Notes: generated from the sequence alone by a model not told the origin. Positions 1-9,162 are shown, numbered from the stretch's first letter. The stretch is 64,000 nucleotides of DNA from DATAOG01 sp963840925 (GCA_963840925.1 CAWJAY010000028.1:1-64000); one strand, 5' to 3'. Made by a program: numbers and translations.

Positions 1-821
1 TTCGCGCGCTCGGCATCAACTTGAAGCAGCTCTATGGTTCGACCGAGACCGGCTCTTTCGTCGCGGTCCATCGCGACGGCGACGTCAAACCGGACACCGT
101 CGGACGACCGGGCGAGGGCATCGAGGTGAAGATCGCGCCCACTGGCGAAATCCTGGTGCGATCTCCCGGTTTGTTCAAGGAGTACCATCGGGACCAGGAA
201 GCCACCGCGCGGGCAAGGGATGCCGAGGGTTGGTTTCGCACCGGCGATGCCGGACGTCTGGGCGAGGACGGCCACCTGCGCATCATCGATCGCATGATCG
301 ATCTCGGCGCTTTCACCGACGGCGCGCCTTTCGAGCCGAAGCTCATCGAAAACCGGCTCAAGTTCTCGCCTTACATCAAGCAGGCGGTGGCGTTCGGCGA
401 CGGGCGCGATACCGCGTGCGCTCTGATCGATATCGATGGCGGCGCCGTCGGCCGCTGGGCGGACAGGCACGACATCTCCTATTCAGGGCATGCCGACCTC
501 GCCGCGCGCGAGGAGGTCCATGGACTGATCGCGGACTGCATTGCCGAGGTCAATGCCGAACTCGCACGCGACCCGCGCCTCGCGAGAGCGCAGATCAACC
601 GCTTCGTGATCTTGCAGAAAGAACTTCATGCCGACGACGGTCTGCTGACCCGTACCGGCAAACTGCGGCGCACCGTCATCGCGCAGCATCACGGGCGGCT
701 GGTCGAGGCCATGTACCAGGGCCGCGCGGCGGTAGGGTTCGAGGTCGACGGAGTGCTGGCCGACCTCAAGATCCGGGATGCCAAGGTCATTGCCCCCGCA
801 CAGAGCCGGCGGGCCGCCTGA
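1..821 (+). CDS. Acyl-CoA synthetase / AMP-dependent ligase, C-terminal part (5' end outside window)
   Basis: The reading frame is already open at the window edge, so only about the last 270 residues are present. It starts with the adenylate-forming signature around QLYGSTETG, followed by GWFRTGDAGRLGEDGHLRI and a basic C-terminal lid segment ending near RTGKLRR. These are the conserved A5, A8 and A10 motifs of long-chain acyl-CoA or aryl-CoA synthetases, which activate a carboxylic acid with ATP and load it on CoA. The stop is two bases before the livG-like start, so it belongs to the transporter operon. Such ligases embedded in Liv-type operons often activate the imported acid. The substrate cannot be told from this fragment. 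Confidence 0.88.
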   Translation, partial: RALGINLKQLYGSTETGSFVAVHRDGDVKPDTVGRPGEGIEVKIAPTGEILVRSPGLFKEYHRDQEATARARDAEGWFRTGDAGRLGEDGHLRIIDRMIDLGAFTDGAPFEPKLIENRLKFSPYIKQAVAFGDGRDTACALIDIDGGAVGRWADRHDISYSGHADLAAREEVHGLIADCIAEVNAELARDPRLARAQINRFVILQKELHADDGLLTRTGKLRRTVIAQHHGRLVEAMYQGRAAVGFEVDGVLADLKIRDAKVIAPAQSRRAA

Positions 822-823
822 TC

Positions 824-1660
824 ATGACGGCGGCCGTGGAATTCTCAAACGCGCCAACGATCCAGCCATCCTCGCAACGCGCTTTCGCAGTCGGGGAACC
901 GATCCTCGAGCTGGACTCGATCTCGCTTCGGTTCGGCGGCGTACAGGCGCTGACCAACGTGTCGTTCGACGTGCTTGAGCATGAGGTGCGCGCCATCATC
1001 GGCCCGAATGGCGCCGGCAAGAGCTCAATGCTCAATGTCATCAACGGCCTTTACTACGCGCAAGCGGGCAGCATCGCCTTCCGCGGTCAGCGAATCGTGG
1101 GCATGACGCCGACGCGCGCCGCGCGCCTGGGGATCGCGCGAACCTTCCAGAACATCGCGCTGTTCCGCGGCATGTCGGTGCTCGACAACATCATGGCCGG
1201 CCGCGCCCTGCGCGTGCGCGCGAATTTCCTGGAAGTAGCCCTGCAACTGCCGCGGGCGCGGCGCGAAGAGACGGCCAATCGCGAAGCGGTCGAGGAGATC
1301 ATCGAGTTTCTTCAGATCGAACACGTCCGCAAGACCCCGGTGGCGCGCCTGCCCTATGGGCTGCAAAAGCGCGTGGAGCTCGGCCGCGCTCTCGCCGCCG
1401 AGCCGGCGGTGCTGCTGCTCGACGAACCGATGGCCGGCATGAACATCGAGGAGAAGCAGGACCTCAGCCGCTTCATTCTCGAGGTCAACGACCACTACGG
1501 CACGACGATCGTGCTGATCGAGCACGACATGGGCGTGGTGATGGACATTTCCGACCGGGTCGTCGTCCTCGACTACGGCAAGAAGATCGGCGACGGCACG
1601 CCCGACGAGGTTCGATCCAACCCGGCCGTCATCGACGCCTATCTCGGCGTGGCGCACTGA
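824..1660 (+). CDS. livG: Liv-type ABC transporter ATP-binding protein (LivG family)
   Basis: This 278-residue protein is one of two ATPases of a branched-chain amino acid type (HAAT family) importer. Walker A GPNGAGKS lies near residues 60-67, a signature-like LPYGLQKRVELGRAL follows, and Walker B reads AVLLLDEPMAG. The ATG at 824 sits two bases after the ligase stop; the frame is open further upstream but that part is antisense-like composition without family similarity. About 25 residues precede the ABC core. The gene is followed after three bases by the permease gene. The real substrate may be an aromatic or fatty acid rather than an amino acid, given the linked acyl-CoA ligase. Confidence 0.9.
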   Translation: MTAAVEFSNAPTIQPSSQRAFAVGEPILELDSISLRFGGVQALTNVSFDVLEHEVRAIIGPNGAGKSSMLNVINGLYYAQAGSIAFRGQRIVGMTPTRAARLGIARTFQNIALFRGMSVLDNIMAGRALRVRANFLEVALQLPRARREETANREAVEEIIEFLQIEHVRKTPVARLPYGLQKRVELGRALAAEPAVLLLDEPMAGMNIEEKQDLSRFILEVNDHYGTTIVLIEHDMGVVMDISDRVVVLDYGKKIGDGTPDEVRSNPAVIDAYLGVAH

Positions 1661-1663
1661 GCA

Positions 1664-2572
1664 ATGGTAATGGTCGAATTCTGGTTCTTCATCGAGGTCC
1701 TGGTCGGCGGGCTCCTTTCGGGCATCATGTACTCGCTGGTCGCGCTGGGCTTCGTGCTGATCTACAAGGCTTCGTCGGTGTTCAACTTCGCGCAGGGCGC
1801 GATGGTGTTCTTCGCCGTCCTGTCCTTCGTCGGCTTCATGGAACTCGGCCTGCCGTTCTGGGCGGCGCTGCCGGTGGCCATCGGGCTCATGGTCCTGGTC
1901 GGCATGGCGACCGAGCGGCTCGTCCTGCGGCCGCTGGTCAGCCAGAGCGAGGACACGCTGCTGATGGCGACGATCGGCCTCGCCTTCGTGATCGAAGGGA
2001 CGGCGCAGCTGGCTTGGGGCGTCGATGTGCGGCGGCTCGATCTCGGCATCCACGACGTGCCGATCGAGTGGCTGGCCGACACCTTCGGCGTGCTGATCAG
2101 CCAACTCGACATCGCCGCCGGCGTGGTCGCCGGCGTCATGGTCGCGGTACTGGCGCTGCTGTTCTCGCGGACCAAGGTCGGGCGCGGCTTGCGCGCGGTC
2201 GCCGACGACCACACCGCGGCGCTCTCGATCGGCATTCCGCTCAAGCACATCTGGATGCTGGTTTGGGCGACCGCCGGTGTCGTAGCACTGGTCGCCGGCA
2301 TGCTGTGGGGCGCCCGCAGCGGCGTCCAGTTCGCGCTGGTCTGGGTGGCGCTCAAGGCGCTGCCGGTGCTGATCATCGGCGGCTTCACATCGGTCCCGGG
2401 CGTGATCGTGGCCGGACTGATCGTCGGCGCGCTCGAGAAGCTCCTCGAGGTCTATGTCGGCCCCTATGTCGGCGGCGGCATCGAAGGCTGGTCGCCCTAC
2501 ATGCTGGCCGTGCTGTTCCTGCTGATCCGTCCCGAAGGGCTGTTCGGTGAAAAAATCATCCGGCGCGCCTGA
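1664..2572 (+). CDS. livH: Liv-type ABC transporter permease (LivH family)
   Basis: A 302-residue inner-membrane permease made almost entirely of hydrophobic segments, beginning with GGLLSGIMYSLVALGFVLIYKASSVFNFAQG split over two helices, which is the LivH N-terminal hallmark. The cytoplasmic loop with KVGRGLRAVADDHTAALSIGI is the conserved EAA-like ATPase contact (typically RAVAxNxxAAxLxGI). It forms the channel together with the next gene product. Start at the first ATG of ATGGTAATG; the second ATG, two codons later, is equally possible. The gene lies three bases after livG and three bases before livM, so the operon is compact. Confidence 0.92.
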   Translation: MVMVEFWFFIEVLVGGLLSGIMYSLVALGFVLIYKASSVFNFAQGAMVFFAVLSFVGFMELGLPFWAALPVAIGLMVLVGMATERLVLRPLVSQSEDTLLMATIGLAFVIEGTAQLAWGVDVRRLDLGIHDVPIEWLADTFGVLISQLDIAAGVVAGVMVAVLALLFSRTKVGRGLRAVADDHTAALSIGIPLKHIWMLVWATAGVVALVAGMLWGARSGVQFALVWVALKALPVLIIGGFTSVPGVIVAGLIVGALEKLLEVYVGPYVGGGIEGWSPYMLAVLFLLIRPEGLFGEKIIRRA

Positions 2573-2574
2573 CC

Positions 2575-3642
2575 ATGCTCTACCGAGAAGCCGGCCAGTT
2601 CCGATCCAGCTACGCACAGGACGCACAGCTTCTGCCGCTTCGCCAGGACCGCATCGGCATGGCGCTGATGCTGGTCGTTGCCTTCGCGGTCATCCCGCTC
2701 CTCGCCAACGACTACTGGTTGAGCGCGATTCTCATTCCGTGGCTCATTCTGTCGCTTGTCGCCTTGGGCCAGAACATCCTGATGGGCTACGCCGGCCAGC
2801 TGTCACTCGGCTCGGCGGGGTTCATGGCCGCGGGCGCCTTCGCCTGCTACAACATCATCCTGCGCATCGACGGCATTCCGTTCGTGCTGGCGCTGCTGCT
2901 GTCCGGCCTGTGCGCCGCGGCGATCGGCATCGTCTTCGGTCTTCCGAGCCTGCGCATCCGTGGCCTGTATCTTGCGGTCGCGACCCTGGCGTCGCAGTTC
3001 TTCATCGTTTGGGCGCTCGACAAATTCGGCTGGTTCAAGAATTACGATCCGGCGGGCGTGATCACCGCGCAGCAGATCGTCATGTTCGGCCACACGTTCG
3101 CGTCGCCCGCCGAGAAATACCTGGTGGTGCTGGCGATCGTGGCGGTGCTCACGCTGCTGGCCAAGAACATGGCGCGCGGCAGCACCGGGCGGGCGTGGAT
3201 GGCGGTGCGCGACATGGACATCGCCGCCGAGGCGACCGGCCTGTCGCTGCTGCGCACCAAGCTGCAGGCGTTCGCGATCAGCTCGTTCTATTGCGGCGTC
3301 GGCGGGGCGCTGTTCGCCTTCGCCTATCTGCAGACGGTGGAGCCCTCGGCCTTCAATATCGATCTGTCGTTCCGCATCCTGTTCATGGTGATCATCGGCG
3401 GGCTCGGCACGATCATGGGCTCGTTCCTCGGCGCCGGGTTCATCCTGCTGATGCCGATCTTCCTCAACGTGTTCTTCCACGCGGTATTCGGCCAGTCGGT
3501 GGACGCGACCATCACATCGGCGCTCGAACAGGTCATCTTCGGCGTGCTGATCATCCTGTTCTTGATCTTCGAGCCGCTAGGCCTCGCGCGGATCTGGCTG
3601 ATGACCAAGGAACGGCTGCGGCTGTGGCCGTTCAAGCACTAG
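2575..3642 (+). CDS. livM: Liv-type ABC transporter permease (LivM family)
   Basis: A 355-residue polytopic membrane protein and the partner of LivH. It has a hydrophilic N-terminus of about 25 residues and then the LivM-type motif ILMGYAGQLSLGSAGFMAAGA. The coupling loop around GRAWMAVRDMDIAAEATGL matches the conserved RAxRDxxxAAxxxG contact helix. The final membrane segments end with IFEPLGLARIW, which is typical of the family. The ATG lies directly behind the livH stop. Nothing suggests it is damaged. Confidence 0.92.
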   Translation: MLYREAGQFRSSYAQDAQLLPLRQDRIGMALMLVVAFAVIPLLANDYWLSAILIPWLILSLVALGQNILMGYAGQLSLGSAGFMAAGAFACYNIILRIDGIPFVLALLLSGLCAAAIGIVFGLPSLRIRGLYLAVATLASQFFIVWALDKFGWFKNYDPAGVITAQQIVMFGHTFASPAEKYLVVLAIVAVLTLLAKNMARGSTGRAWMAVRDMDIAAEATGLSLLRTKLQAFAISSFYCGVGGALFAFAYLQTVEPSAFNIDLSFRILFMVIIGGLGTIMGSFLGAGFILLMPIFLNVFFHAVFGQSVDATITSALEQVIFGVLIILFLIFEPLGLARIWLMTKERLRLWPFKH

Positions 3643-3712
3643 CGGCAATCCAACGGCAAGGGAGGGACCGGCCATGACCATGCGATCTCAGCAACGGGAG
3701 GAGAAACGGAAG

Positions 3713-5041
3713 ATGACCATTCGACAAAGAACGCTGCTTGCCCTGGGCATGACCGCCGCGATTGCCGTGGCAGCACCGTCGGCGCAGGCCGACGAACAGT
3801 ATTTCGGCATACCGAGCAGCCGCGTCGGTCCCTATTCCGCCATGGGCACCGGCTACTATGGCGGCATCATCGATTACCTGAACTATGTCAACATCAAGCA
3901 CGGCGGCGTCAATGGCGTGACGCTGACCTGGGAAGAATGCGAGACCGAATACAACGCCGCGCGCACGGTCGAATGCTACCAGCGCCTGCTCACCAAAGGC
4001 GATCAGAAGATCGTGGTGTTCGACACGCTCGGCACGCCCGGCGCCTATGCCGTGATCGGGCGCATGGCGCCCGACAATGTCGTCCTGGCGCAATACGGCT
4101 ACGGCCGCACCGATGCCGCCGACGGCAGGGTCTGGCCGTGGGTCTTCAACGCTGCGGGTCACTATTGGGGCCAGATCGCGGTCAAGATGGGCTTCATGGC
4201 GGAGAAGGAGGGCGGCATTGCCAACATGAAGGGCAAGAAGATCGTCCACCTGCACATCGACACGGCCTATGGCCGCGAGCCGCTGCCCGCGATGCGCCAG
4301 ATCGCCAAGGCCTGGGGCGTCGAGCTGGTCGAGATCGCGGTGCCGCCGCCCGGCTTGGAGCAGCAGTCGCAATGGCTGCAGATCCGCCGTGAGCGGGCCG
4401 ACTGGGTCACCTTCTGGGGCGCGGGCTCGGGCATGAACGCGACCGCGATCACGAGCGCCGCCCGCGTCGGCTTCCCGCGCGAGAAGATGATCTATGTGAC
4501 CTTCGGCGGCGCCGAGGAGGACATGATCCCGGCCGGCGATGCCGCGATCGGGACCTACGTCTCGGCCAACGCGGTGCCCGGCAAATTCCCGCTGATCGAG
4601 GACATCGAGAAGGTCGTCTATGCCGCCGGCAAGGGCAACATGCAAAACCCGCAACGGGTCGGCACCGTCTACTACAACCGCGGCGTCGGCGCGGCGACCA
4701 TGTGGATCGAGGCGCTGAAGAACGCCCAGACGATGCATAACAAGGTCGGCAAGGCGGTGAACGGTCCTGAGTTCCGCGACGGTTACGAGGCGCTCGACAT
4801 GACCGAGGCGAAGCTGAAGGAGCTCGGCGTCGAAGGCATGCTGTCGCCGTTCAAGCTGTCCTGCGCCAAGCACGATGGTGCCGAGCGCTGGCGGATGATG
4901 CAGTGGGATGGCGCCAAGTTCCAGATGGTCTCGGACTGGCTCGCCGCGCCCGATCCCGCCTTCATCCGCAAGCTGATCGAGGAGTCGGCGGCGAAATACG
5001 CCGCGGAGAACAACATCACGCCGCGCGAATGCCCCTCTTGA
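3713..5041 (+). CDS. Periplasmic ligand-binding protein of Liv-type ABC transporter
   Basis: A 442-residue secreted binding protein. The start chosen at 3713 follows a good GGGAGGAG ribosome site ten bases upstream and gives a clean signal peptide (MTIRQRTLLALGMTAAIAVAA, cleaved after AQA). An ATG at 3674 would add 13 charged residues ahead of it and is less likely, although it too has a purine-rich site upstream. The mature protein has a type 1 periplasmic-binding fold pattern (FGIPSSRVGPYSAMGTGYYGG near the start; IVHLHIDTAYGREPLPAMRQIA in the middle). It is longer than amino-acid LivK proteins, like the subgroup found next to acyl-CoA ligases. Confidence 0.88.
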   Translation: MTIRQRTLLALGMTAAIAVAAPSAQADEQYFGIPSSRVGPYSAMGTGYYGGIIDYLNYVNIKHGGVNGVTLTWEECETEYNAARTVECYQRLLTKGDQKIVVFDTLGTPGAYAVIGRMAPDNVVLAQYGYGRTDAADGRVWPWVFNAAGHYWGQIAVKMGFMAEKEGGIANMKGKKIVHLHIDTAYGREPLPAMRQIAKAWGVELVEIAVPPPGLEQQSQWLQIRRERADWVTFWGAGSGMNATAITSAARVGFPREKMIYVTFGGAEEDMIPAGDAAIGTYVSANAVPGKFPLIEDIEKVVYAAGKGNMQNPQRVGTVYYNRGVGAATMWIEALKNAQTMHNKVGKAVNGPEFRDGYEALDMTEAKLKELGVEGMLSPFKLSCAKHDGAERWRMMQWDGAKFQMVSDWLAAPDPAFIRKLIEESAAKYAAENNITPRECPS

Positions 5042-5053
5042 TGGTGGCACCGG

Positions 5054-5083
5054 CCGGGGGTGGCGATCGCTCGCCGCCCCCGG
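5054..5083 (+). promoter_or_regulatory. Strong GC hairpin between binding-protein gene and livF
   Basis: A 12-pair stem (arms 5054-5065 and 5072-5083, one G-T wobble, six-base loop) begins 13 bases after the binding-protein stop. No T-run follows, so it is not a classic terminator. Hairpins in this position commonly protect the upstream mRNA and raise binding-protein output relative to downstream genes. That role is inferred. Confidence 0.55.
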
Positions 5084-5108
5084 CGCGCCGGCTTGGGGCT
5101 AGGGTCGG

Positions 5109-5933
5109 ATGCCGATCGACGTCGCCGTAGCCAAGAGCCCGCTGCTCGCGGTCAAGAACATCGAGGTGATCTACGACCATGTGATCCTCGTCCTGCGCGG
5201 CGTCTCGCTCGAGGTCCCGCAAGGCGGCATCGTGGCACTGCTCGGCGGCAACGGCGCGGGCAAGAGCACGACGCTCAAGTCGGTCTCGACGCTGCTCGCC
5301 GCCGAGCGCGGCGCCGTGACCAAGGGTTCGATCGAGTTCCGCGGCCGGCGCACCGACAAGCTCGCGCCGGGCGACCTGGTCGCCATGGGCATGGTGCAGG
5401 TGATGGAGGGCCGGCGCTGCTTCGCGCACCTCACCGTCGAGGACAATCTGATCACCGGCGCCTACAGCCGGCCGATCAGGGGCGCGGAGCTGCAGGCCGC
5501 CCTCGATCGGGTCTACGCCTATTTCCCGCGGCTGAAGGACCGCCGGACGAGCCTCGCGGGCTATACCTCCGGCGGCGAACAGCAGATGACGGCGATCGGC
5601 CGCGCGATGATGGCCAAGCCCAGCATGCTCCTGCTCGACGAGCCGTCAATGGGCTTGGCACCCCAGATCCTGGCCGAAATCTTCGAGATCGTCCGCGATC
5701 TGAACCAGAACGAAGGCGTCAGCATTCTGCTCGCTGAGCAGAACACCAACGTCGCCCTCAAATTCGCCGACTACGGTTACATCCTGGAAAACGGACGCAT
5801 CGTGCTCGAGGGCCCCGCCAGGGCGTTGGCGGAGAACAAGGACGTCAAGGAATTCTACCTCGGAATGTCGGCCGAGGGCCGCAAGAGCTTCCGCGATATG
5901 ACCTCGTACCGGCGCCGGCGGCGTTGGGTTTGA
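5109..5933 (+). CDS. livF: Liv-type ABC transporter ATP-binding protein (LivF family)
   Basis: The second ATPase of the importer, 274 residues. Walker A is GGNGAGKS, the signature reads SGGEQQM, Walker B is SMLLLDEPSMGLAP, and the switch region includes LLAEQN. The family's usual length is about 235-240 residues; here the protein has a basic tail ending in RRRRRW. It is separated from the binding-protein gene by 67 bases that contain a strong hairpin, so it may be expressed at a lower level than the rest of the operon. It is the last gene of the unit. Confidence 0.9.
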   Translation: MPIDVAVAKSPLLAVKNIEVIYDHVILVLRGVSLEVPQGGIVALLGGNGAGKSTTLKSVSTLLAAERGAVTKGSIEFRGRRTDKLAPGDLVAMGMVQVMEGRRCFAHLTVEDNLITGAYSRPIRGAELQAALDRVYAYFPRLKDRRTSLAGYTSGGEQQMTAIGRAMMAKPSMLLLDEPSMGLAPQILAEIFEIVRDLNQNEGVSILLAEQNTNVALKFADYGYILENGRIVLEGPARALAENKDVKEFYLGMSAEGRKSFRDMTSYRRRRRWV

Positions 5934-5978
5934 CCTCTAAGCGATGGCCCAACGGCGCCTTGTCATCGGCTGAGCCAA

Positions 5979-5994
5979 CGCTCAAGTTTGAGCG
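5979..5994. promoter_or_regulatory. Perfect 7+7 palindrome upstream of the SURF1 gene
   Basis: CGCTCAA and its exact complement TTGAGCG are separated by two bases, 57 bases before the SURF1 start. The short centre suits a dimeric regulator operator better than an RNA hairpin. No regulator for it is recognisable in the window. Confidence 0.3.
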
Positions 5995-6051
5995 AGGTGG
6001 TAGAAGCGGCGCACGGTTCCTTGGTGTCTGCGCACCGGATGCGATCGTTCC

Positions 6052-6780
6052 ATGGCTGTTAGCGCCGGCGCGCTGCGTTTTCGGCCGCGGCTGTGGCCGA
6101 GCCTCGCGACCCTCGCCGGGCTTGCGCTGCTGCTCGGGTTGGGGAGCTGGCAGCTCGAGCGGCTGCGCTCGAAGCAGGCGCTGATCGCGGCGCGCACGGT
6201 CCAGCTTGCGGCGCCGGCGCAGTCGCTCCCGGCGACCGCCGTCGACTGGCGGGGCTGGGATTTCCGCAAGGTCAGTATCGAGGGCACCTTCCGCCACGAC
6301 CTCGAGCAGCGGTTTGGCGCGTTCACGCGCGAGGGCCGGTTCGGCCAGCATGTCCTGACGCCGCTGGTCCGGCCGGATGGCGCTGCGATCCTGGTCGATC
6401 GCGGCTTCGTCCCGGCCGACCGCTCGGCGATCGAGACCCGGCGCCAGGGCCAGGTCGCGGGCCGGCTCGAGATCACCGGCATCGCCCGCTATCGCGGCGC
6501 CGACCGGCCGGGCTGGTTCACGCCCGCGAACCAGCCCGGCGAGCGGACCTGGTACTGGTACGACCTGGCGGCGCTCGCGCGGGCGGTCGGGCTCGAGCTG
6601 CTGCCGGTCGTGGTCGAGGCCGATGCCAGCCCCAATCCGGGCGGCCTGCCGGAGGGCGGCCAGACCGTGACCCGGCTGCCGAACCATCATCTGCAGTACG
6701 CGATCACCTGGTATGGCCTCGCAGCCGCGCTGATCGCCGTCTACGTCGCCTTTTGCCTCGATCGCGGCGGGCGCCGATGA
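6052..6780 (+). CDS. SURF1 family protein, cytochrome oxidase assembly factor
   Basis: A 242-residue membrane protein with the SURF1 layout: an N-terminal helix (around residues 18-35), a large periplasmic domain, and a C-terminal helix in the segment YAITWYGLAAALIAVYV. Family motifs are visible, including GSWQLERL after the first helix, VDRGFVP in the domain and NHHLQYAITWYGLA at the second helix. SURF1 helps insert heme a into aa3-type cytochrome oxidase. Its stop overlaps the start of the heme A synthase gene in an ATGA, so the two are coupled, and both act in heme a supply. Confidence 0.92.
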   Translation: MAVSAGALRFRPRLWPSLATLAGLALLLGLGSWQLERLRSKQALIAARTVQLAAPAQSLPATAVDWRGWDFRKVSIEGTFRHDLEQRFGAFTREGRFGQHVLTPLVRPDGAAILVDRGFVPADRSAIETRRQGQVAGRLEITGIARYRGADRPGWFTPANQPGERTWYWYDLAALARAVGLELLPVVVEADASPNPGGLPEGGQTVTRLPNHHLQYAITWYGLAAALIAVYVAFCLDRGGRR

Positions 6781-7703
6781 GGGCGCTGCGCCTGGCGGCC
6801 GGCGCGGCGATCGGCTTGACCTTCGGCCTGATCGTGCTCGGCGCGTGGGTCCGGGCGAGCGGCTCGGGCCTGGCCTGTCCCGACTGGCCGACCTGCTATG
6901 GCCAGTGGCTGCCGACGCCCGGCTCGATCCCGCCCGGCACCGGCTACGACTACGGTCAGGTGCTCTCGGAATGGGTGCATCGGCTGGTCGCCGGCGTGAT
7001 CCTGGGGCCCTTGGTGCTGGCGATCGGCGTGCTCGCCTGGCGCGCCCGGGGCGCCAATCCGCGCCTGCCGGTCTATGGCGCGGGTCTGGTCCTGCTGCTG
7101 CTGGTCCAGGCGGCGCTCGGCGGGCTGACCGTGCTCGACCAGAACAGCCCCTGGACGGTGGCGCTGCATCTGTCGACCGCGCTGCTGCTGTTCAGCCTGC
7201 TCTGGCTGATCTTCGAGCGCGCGCGCCTGGTTGTGCCAGCTGCGGCAGCGGGCGTCGACCCGCGCGCGGGCCTCGTCTGGCTGCTGGCGCTCGGCACGAT
7301 GGCGAGCGCTGCGGTCATGACCAAGAGCGGCGCCGCGCTCGCCTGCTCGGGCTGGCCGCTCTGCGAGGGCGCCCTGATCCCGGACCTGGGCGATCCGCTG
7401 GTCCGGCTCAACTTCGGCCATCGCCTGCTGGCGCTTGCGACCGGCGCCGGCCTGCTCGGGCTGGTCTGCCGGCCGCGGCCGGGGCAGCGCCCGCTCGCCG
7501 GCCTTGCGCTCGCGCTGATGACGGTCCAGATCGCGCTCGGCGGCCTGGTCGCGCTCCTCGGCGCCCCGCTCTGGTCCGGCCTGGCCCATCAGGCGACCGG
7601 CGTGCTCGCCTTCGGCCTGCTGTCGCTCTTGCTCTGGCGTTCGGGCGGCGCTGCGCCCGCAGCTCGGGAGAATCCTGCCCATGCTCGCCTATCACGCGCT
7701 TGA
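6777..7703 (+). CDS. ctaA: Heme A synthase (COX15/CtaA family)
   Basis: A 308-residue polytopic membrane protein that oxidises heme O to heme A for cytochrome oxidase. The early motif VRASGSGLACPDWPTCYGQW is the COX15 N-terminal signature and is repeated in a second-half copy (MTKSGAALACSGWPLCEG), reflecting the two four-helix bundles. Heme-ligand histidines are visible in EWVHRLVAG, ALHLSTALL, NFGHRLLAL and LAHQATGVL. It starts inside the SURF1 stop codon (ATGA), and its last 23 bases overlap the following peptidase gene. Confidence 0.92.
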   Translation: MRALRLAAGAAIGLTFGLIVLGAWVRASGSGLACPDWPTCYGQWLPTPGSIPPGTGYDYGQVLSEWVHRLVAGVILGPLVLAIGVLAWRARGANPRLPVYGAGLVLLLLVQAALGGLTVLDQNSPWTVALHLSTALLLFSLLWLIFERARLVVPAAAAGVDPRAGLVWLLALGTMASAAVMTKSGAALACSGWPLCEGALIPDLGDPLVRLNFGHRLLALATGAGLLGLVCRPRPGQRPLAGLALALMTVQIALGGLVALLGAPLWSGLAHQATGVLAFGLLSLLLWRSGGAAPAARENPAHARLSRA

Positions 7704-9162
7704 GGGCCGCTTCAAGGAGGTCGCCGACCTCAGGGGCGCGCTGGCGATCCTGCACTGGGACCGGCATACGATGATGCCGGCAGGCGGCAATGCGGTCCGT
7801 GCCGAGCAGATCGCGACCCTCGAGCAGATCACCCATCAGCGCCTGACCAGCGCCGAGACCGGCGCCTGGCTCGATCAGGCCGAGCAGGAGGCGCCCGCGC
7901 TCGACGGCTGGCAGGCCGCGAACCTGCGCGGGATGCGCCGCGCTCACCGGCACGCGACCGCGCTGCCGCCGCAGCTGGTCGCCGCGCTCGCGCGCGCCGC
8001 CGCCCACGCCGAGCTGGTCTGGCGCGAGGCCCGCGCGAAGGCCGATTTTCCGATGTTTTGTCCGGCATTGGACGAAGTTCTTCGACTTACCAGGGAGGAA
8101 GCGGCGGCCAAAGCCGAAGCCTTCGGGCTCACCCCTTACGATGCCCTGCTCGAGAGCTATGAGCCCGGCCTGACCGCGGCCGAGATCGACCGCCTGTTCG
8201 CGCCGCTTGCGGCCTTTCTGCCGGAGTTCCTCGAGCGCGTGCTGGCTCGCCAGGTGCCGCCGCTGCCGCTCGCCGGGGCCTTTCCGGCAGCCGCGCAGAA
8301 GGCGCTGGGCGAGCGGCTGATGAGAGCACTCGGCTTCGATTTCGACCACGGCCGGCTCGACGAGAGCGCGCATCCGTTCTGCGGCGGGGTGCCGGACGAC
8401 ATCCGGATGACCGCCCGCTACGACGAGCGCGATGCCGCCTCGGGCCTGATGGCGGTCCTGCACGAGACCGGGCATGCGCTCTACAACGCCGGTCTGCCTG
8501 CGGCCTGGCGCGGCCAGCCGGTCGGCCGGGCGCGCAGCCTGGCGGTGCACGAGAGCCAGTCGCTGCTGATCGAGATGCAGGTCTGCCGCTCGCGCGCGTT
8601 CCTCGACTATCTGTCGCCGCAGCTGACCGAAACCTTCGGCGCCGACGGCGCCGCGCTCGCCGCCGACAACCTCTATCGCCGCGCGATCCGGGTCGAGCGC
8701 AGCCTGATCCGGGTCGACGCCGACGAGGTCACCTATCCGCTCCACATCATCCTCCGCTACCGGCTCGAGATGGCGCTGCTCGCGGGCGATCTGCCGGTCG
8801 AGGACCTGCCCGCCGCCTGGAACGAGGGCATGCGCGAGCTGCTCGGGGTCACGCCGCCGACCGATCGCGAGGGCTGCCTGCAGGACATCCATTGGGCGGG
8901 CGGCGCGTTCGGCTATTTCCCTTGCTACACGCTCGGCGCGATGATGGCGGCGCAGCTGGCCGCGGCGTTGCGGAGCGCACTGCCTGAGATCGACCGGCTG
9001 ATCGCCAAGGGCGAATTCCGGCCGCTGCTCGCCTGGCTGCGCACCAACGTCCACGAACAGGGCTCGCTGCTCGAGACTTCGGAACTGCTGACGCGCGCGA
9101 CCGGCCGGCCGCTCGAGCCGCAGCCGTTCATCGACCACCTCCAGGACCGCTACCTGGCGTAG
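7681..9162 (+). CDS. Thermostable carboxypeptidase Taq family (M32 metallopeptidase)
   Basis: A 493-residue zinc carboxypeptidase of family M32, normal in length. The catalytic HETGH motif begins near residue 261 (LHETGHALY), and the downstream zinc ligand lies in the HESQSLLIE segment. The ending (LQDIHWAGGAFGYFPCYTLG followed by GRPL and the final IDHL) is characteristic. It is cytoplasmic and removes C-terminal residues from peptides. The ATG lies 23 bases inside the heme A synthase gene, suggesting translational coupling, although the functions are unrelated. Confidence 0.94.
   Translation: MLAYHALEGRFKEVADLRGALAILHWDRHTMMPAGGNAVRAEQIATLEQITHQRLTSAETGAWLDQAEQEAPALDGWQAANLRGMRRAHRHATALPPQLVAALARAAAHAELVWREARAKADFPMFCPALDEVLRLTREEAAAKAEAFGLTPYDALLESYEPGLTAAEIDRLFAPLAAFLPEFLERVLARQVPPLPLAGAFPAAAQKALGERLMRALGFDFDHGRLDESAHPFCGGVPDDIRMTARYDERDAASGLMAVLHETGHALYNAGLPAAWRGQPVGRARSLAVHESQSLLIEMQVCRSRAFLDYLSPQLTETFGADGAALAADNLYRRAIRVERSLIRVDADEVTYPLHIILRYRLEMALLAGDLPVEDLPAAWNEGMRELLGVTPPTDREGCLQDIHWAGGAFGYFPCYTLGAMMAAQLAAALRSALPEIDRLIAKGEFRPLLAWLRTNVHEQGSLLETSELLTRATGRPLEPQPFIDHLQDRYLA

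Noticed and set aside
1025..2626. Long open frame on the minus strand opposite the Liv genes
   Set aside because: Its composition (Gln-, His-, Asp- and Arg-rich, no domains) is that of an antisense reading of GC-rich coding DNA, and the plus-strand genes are clear.
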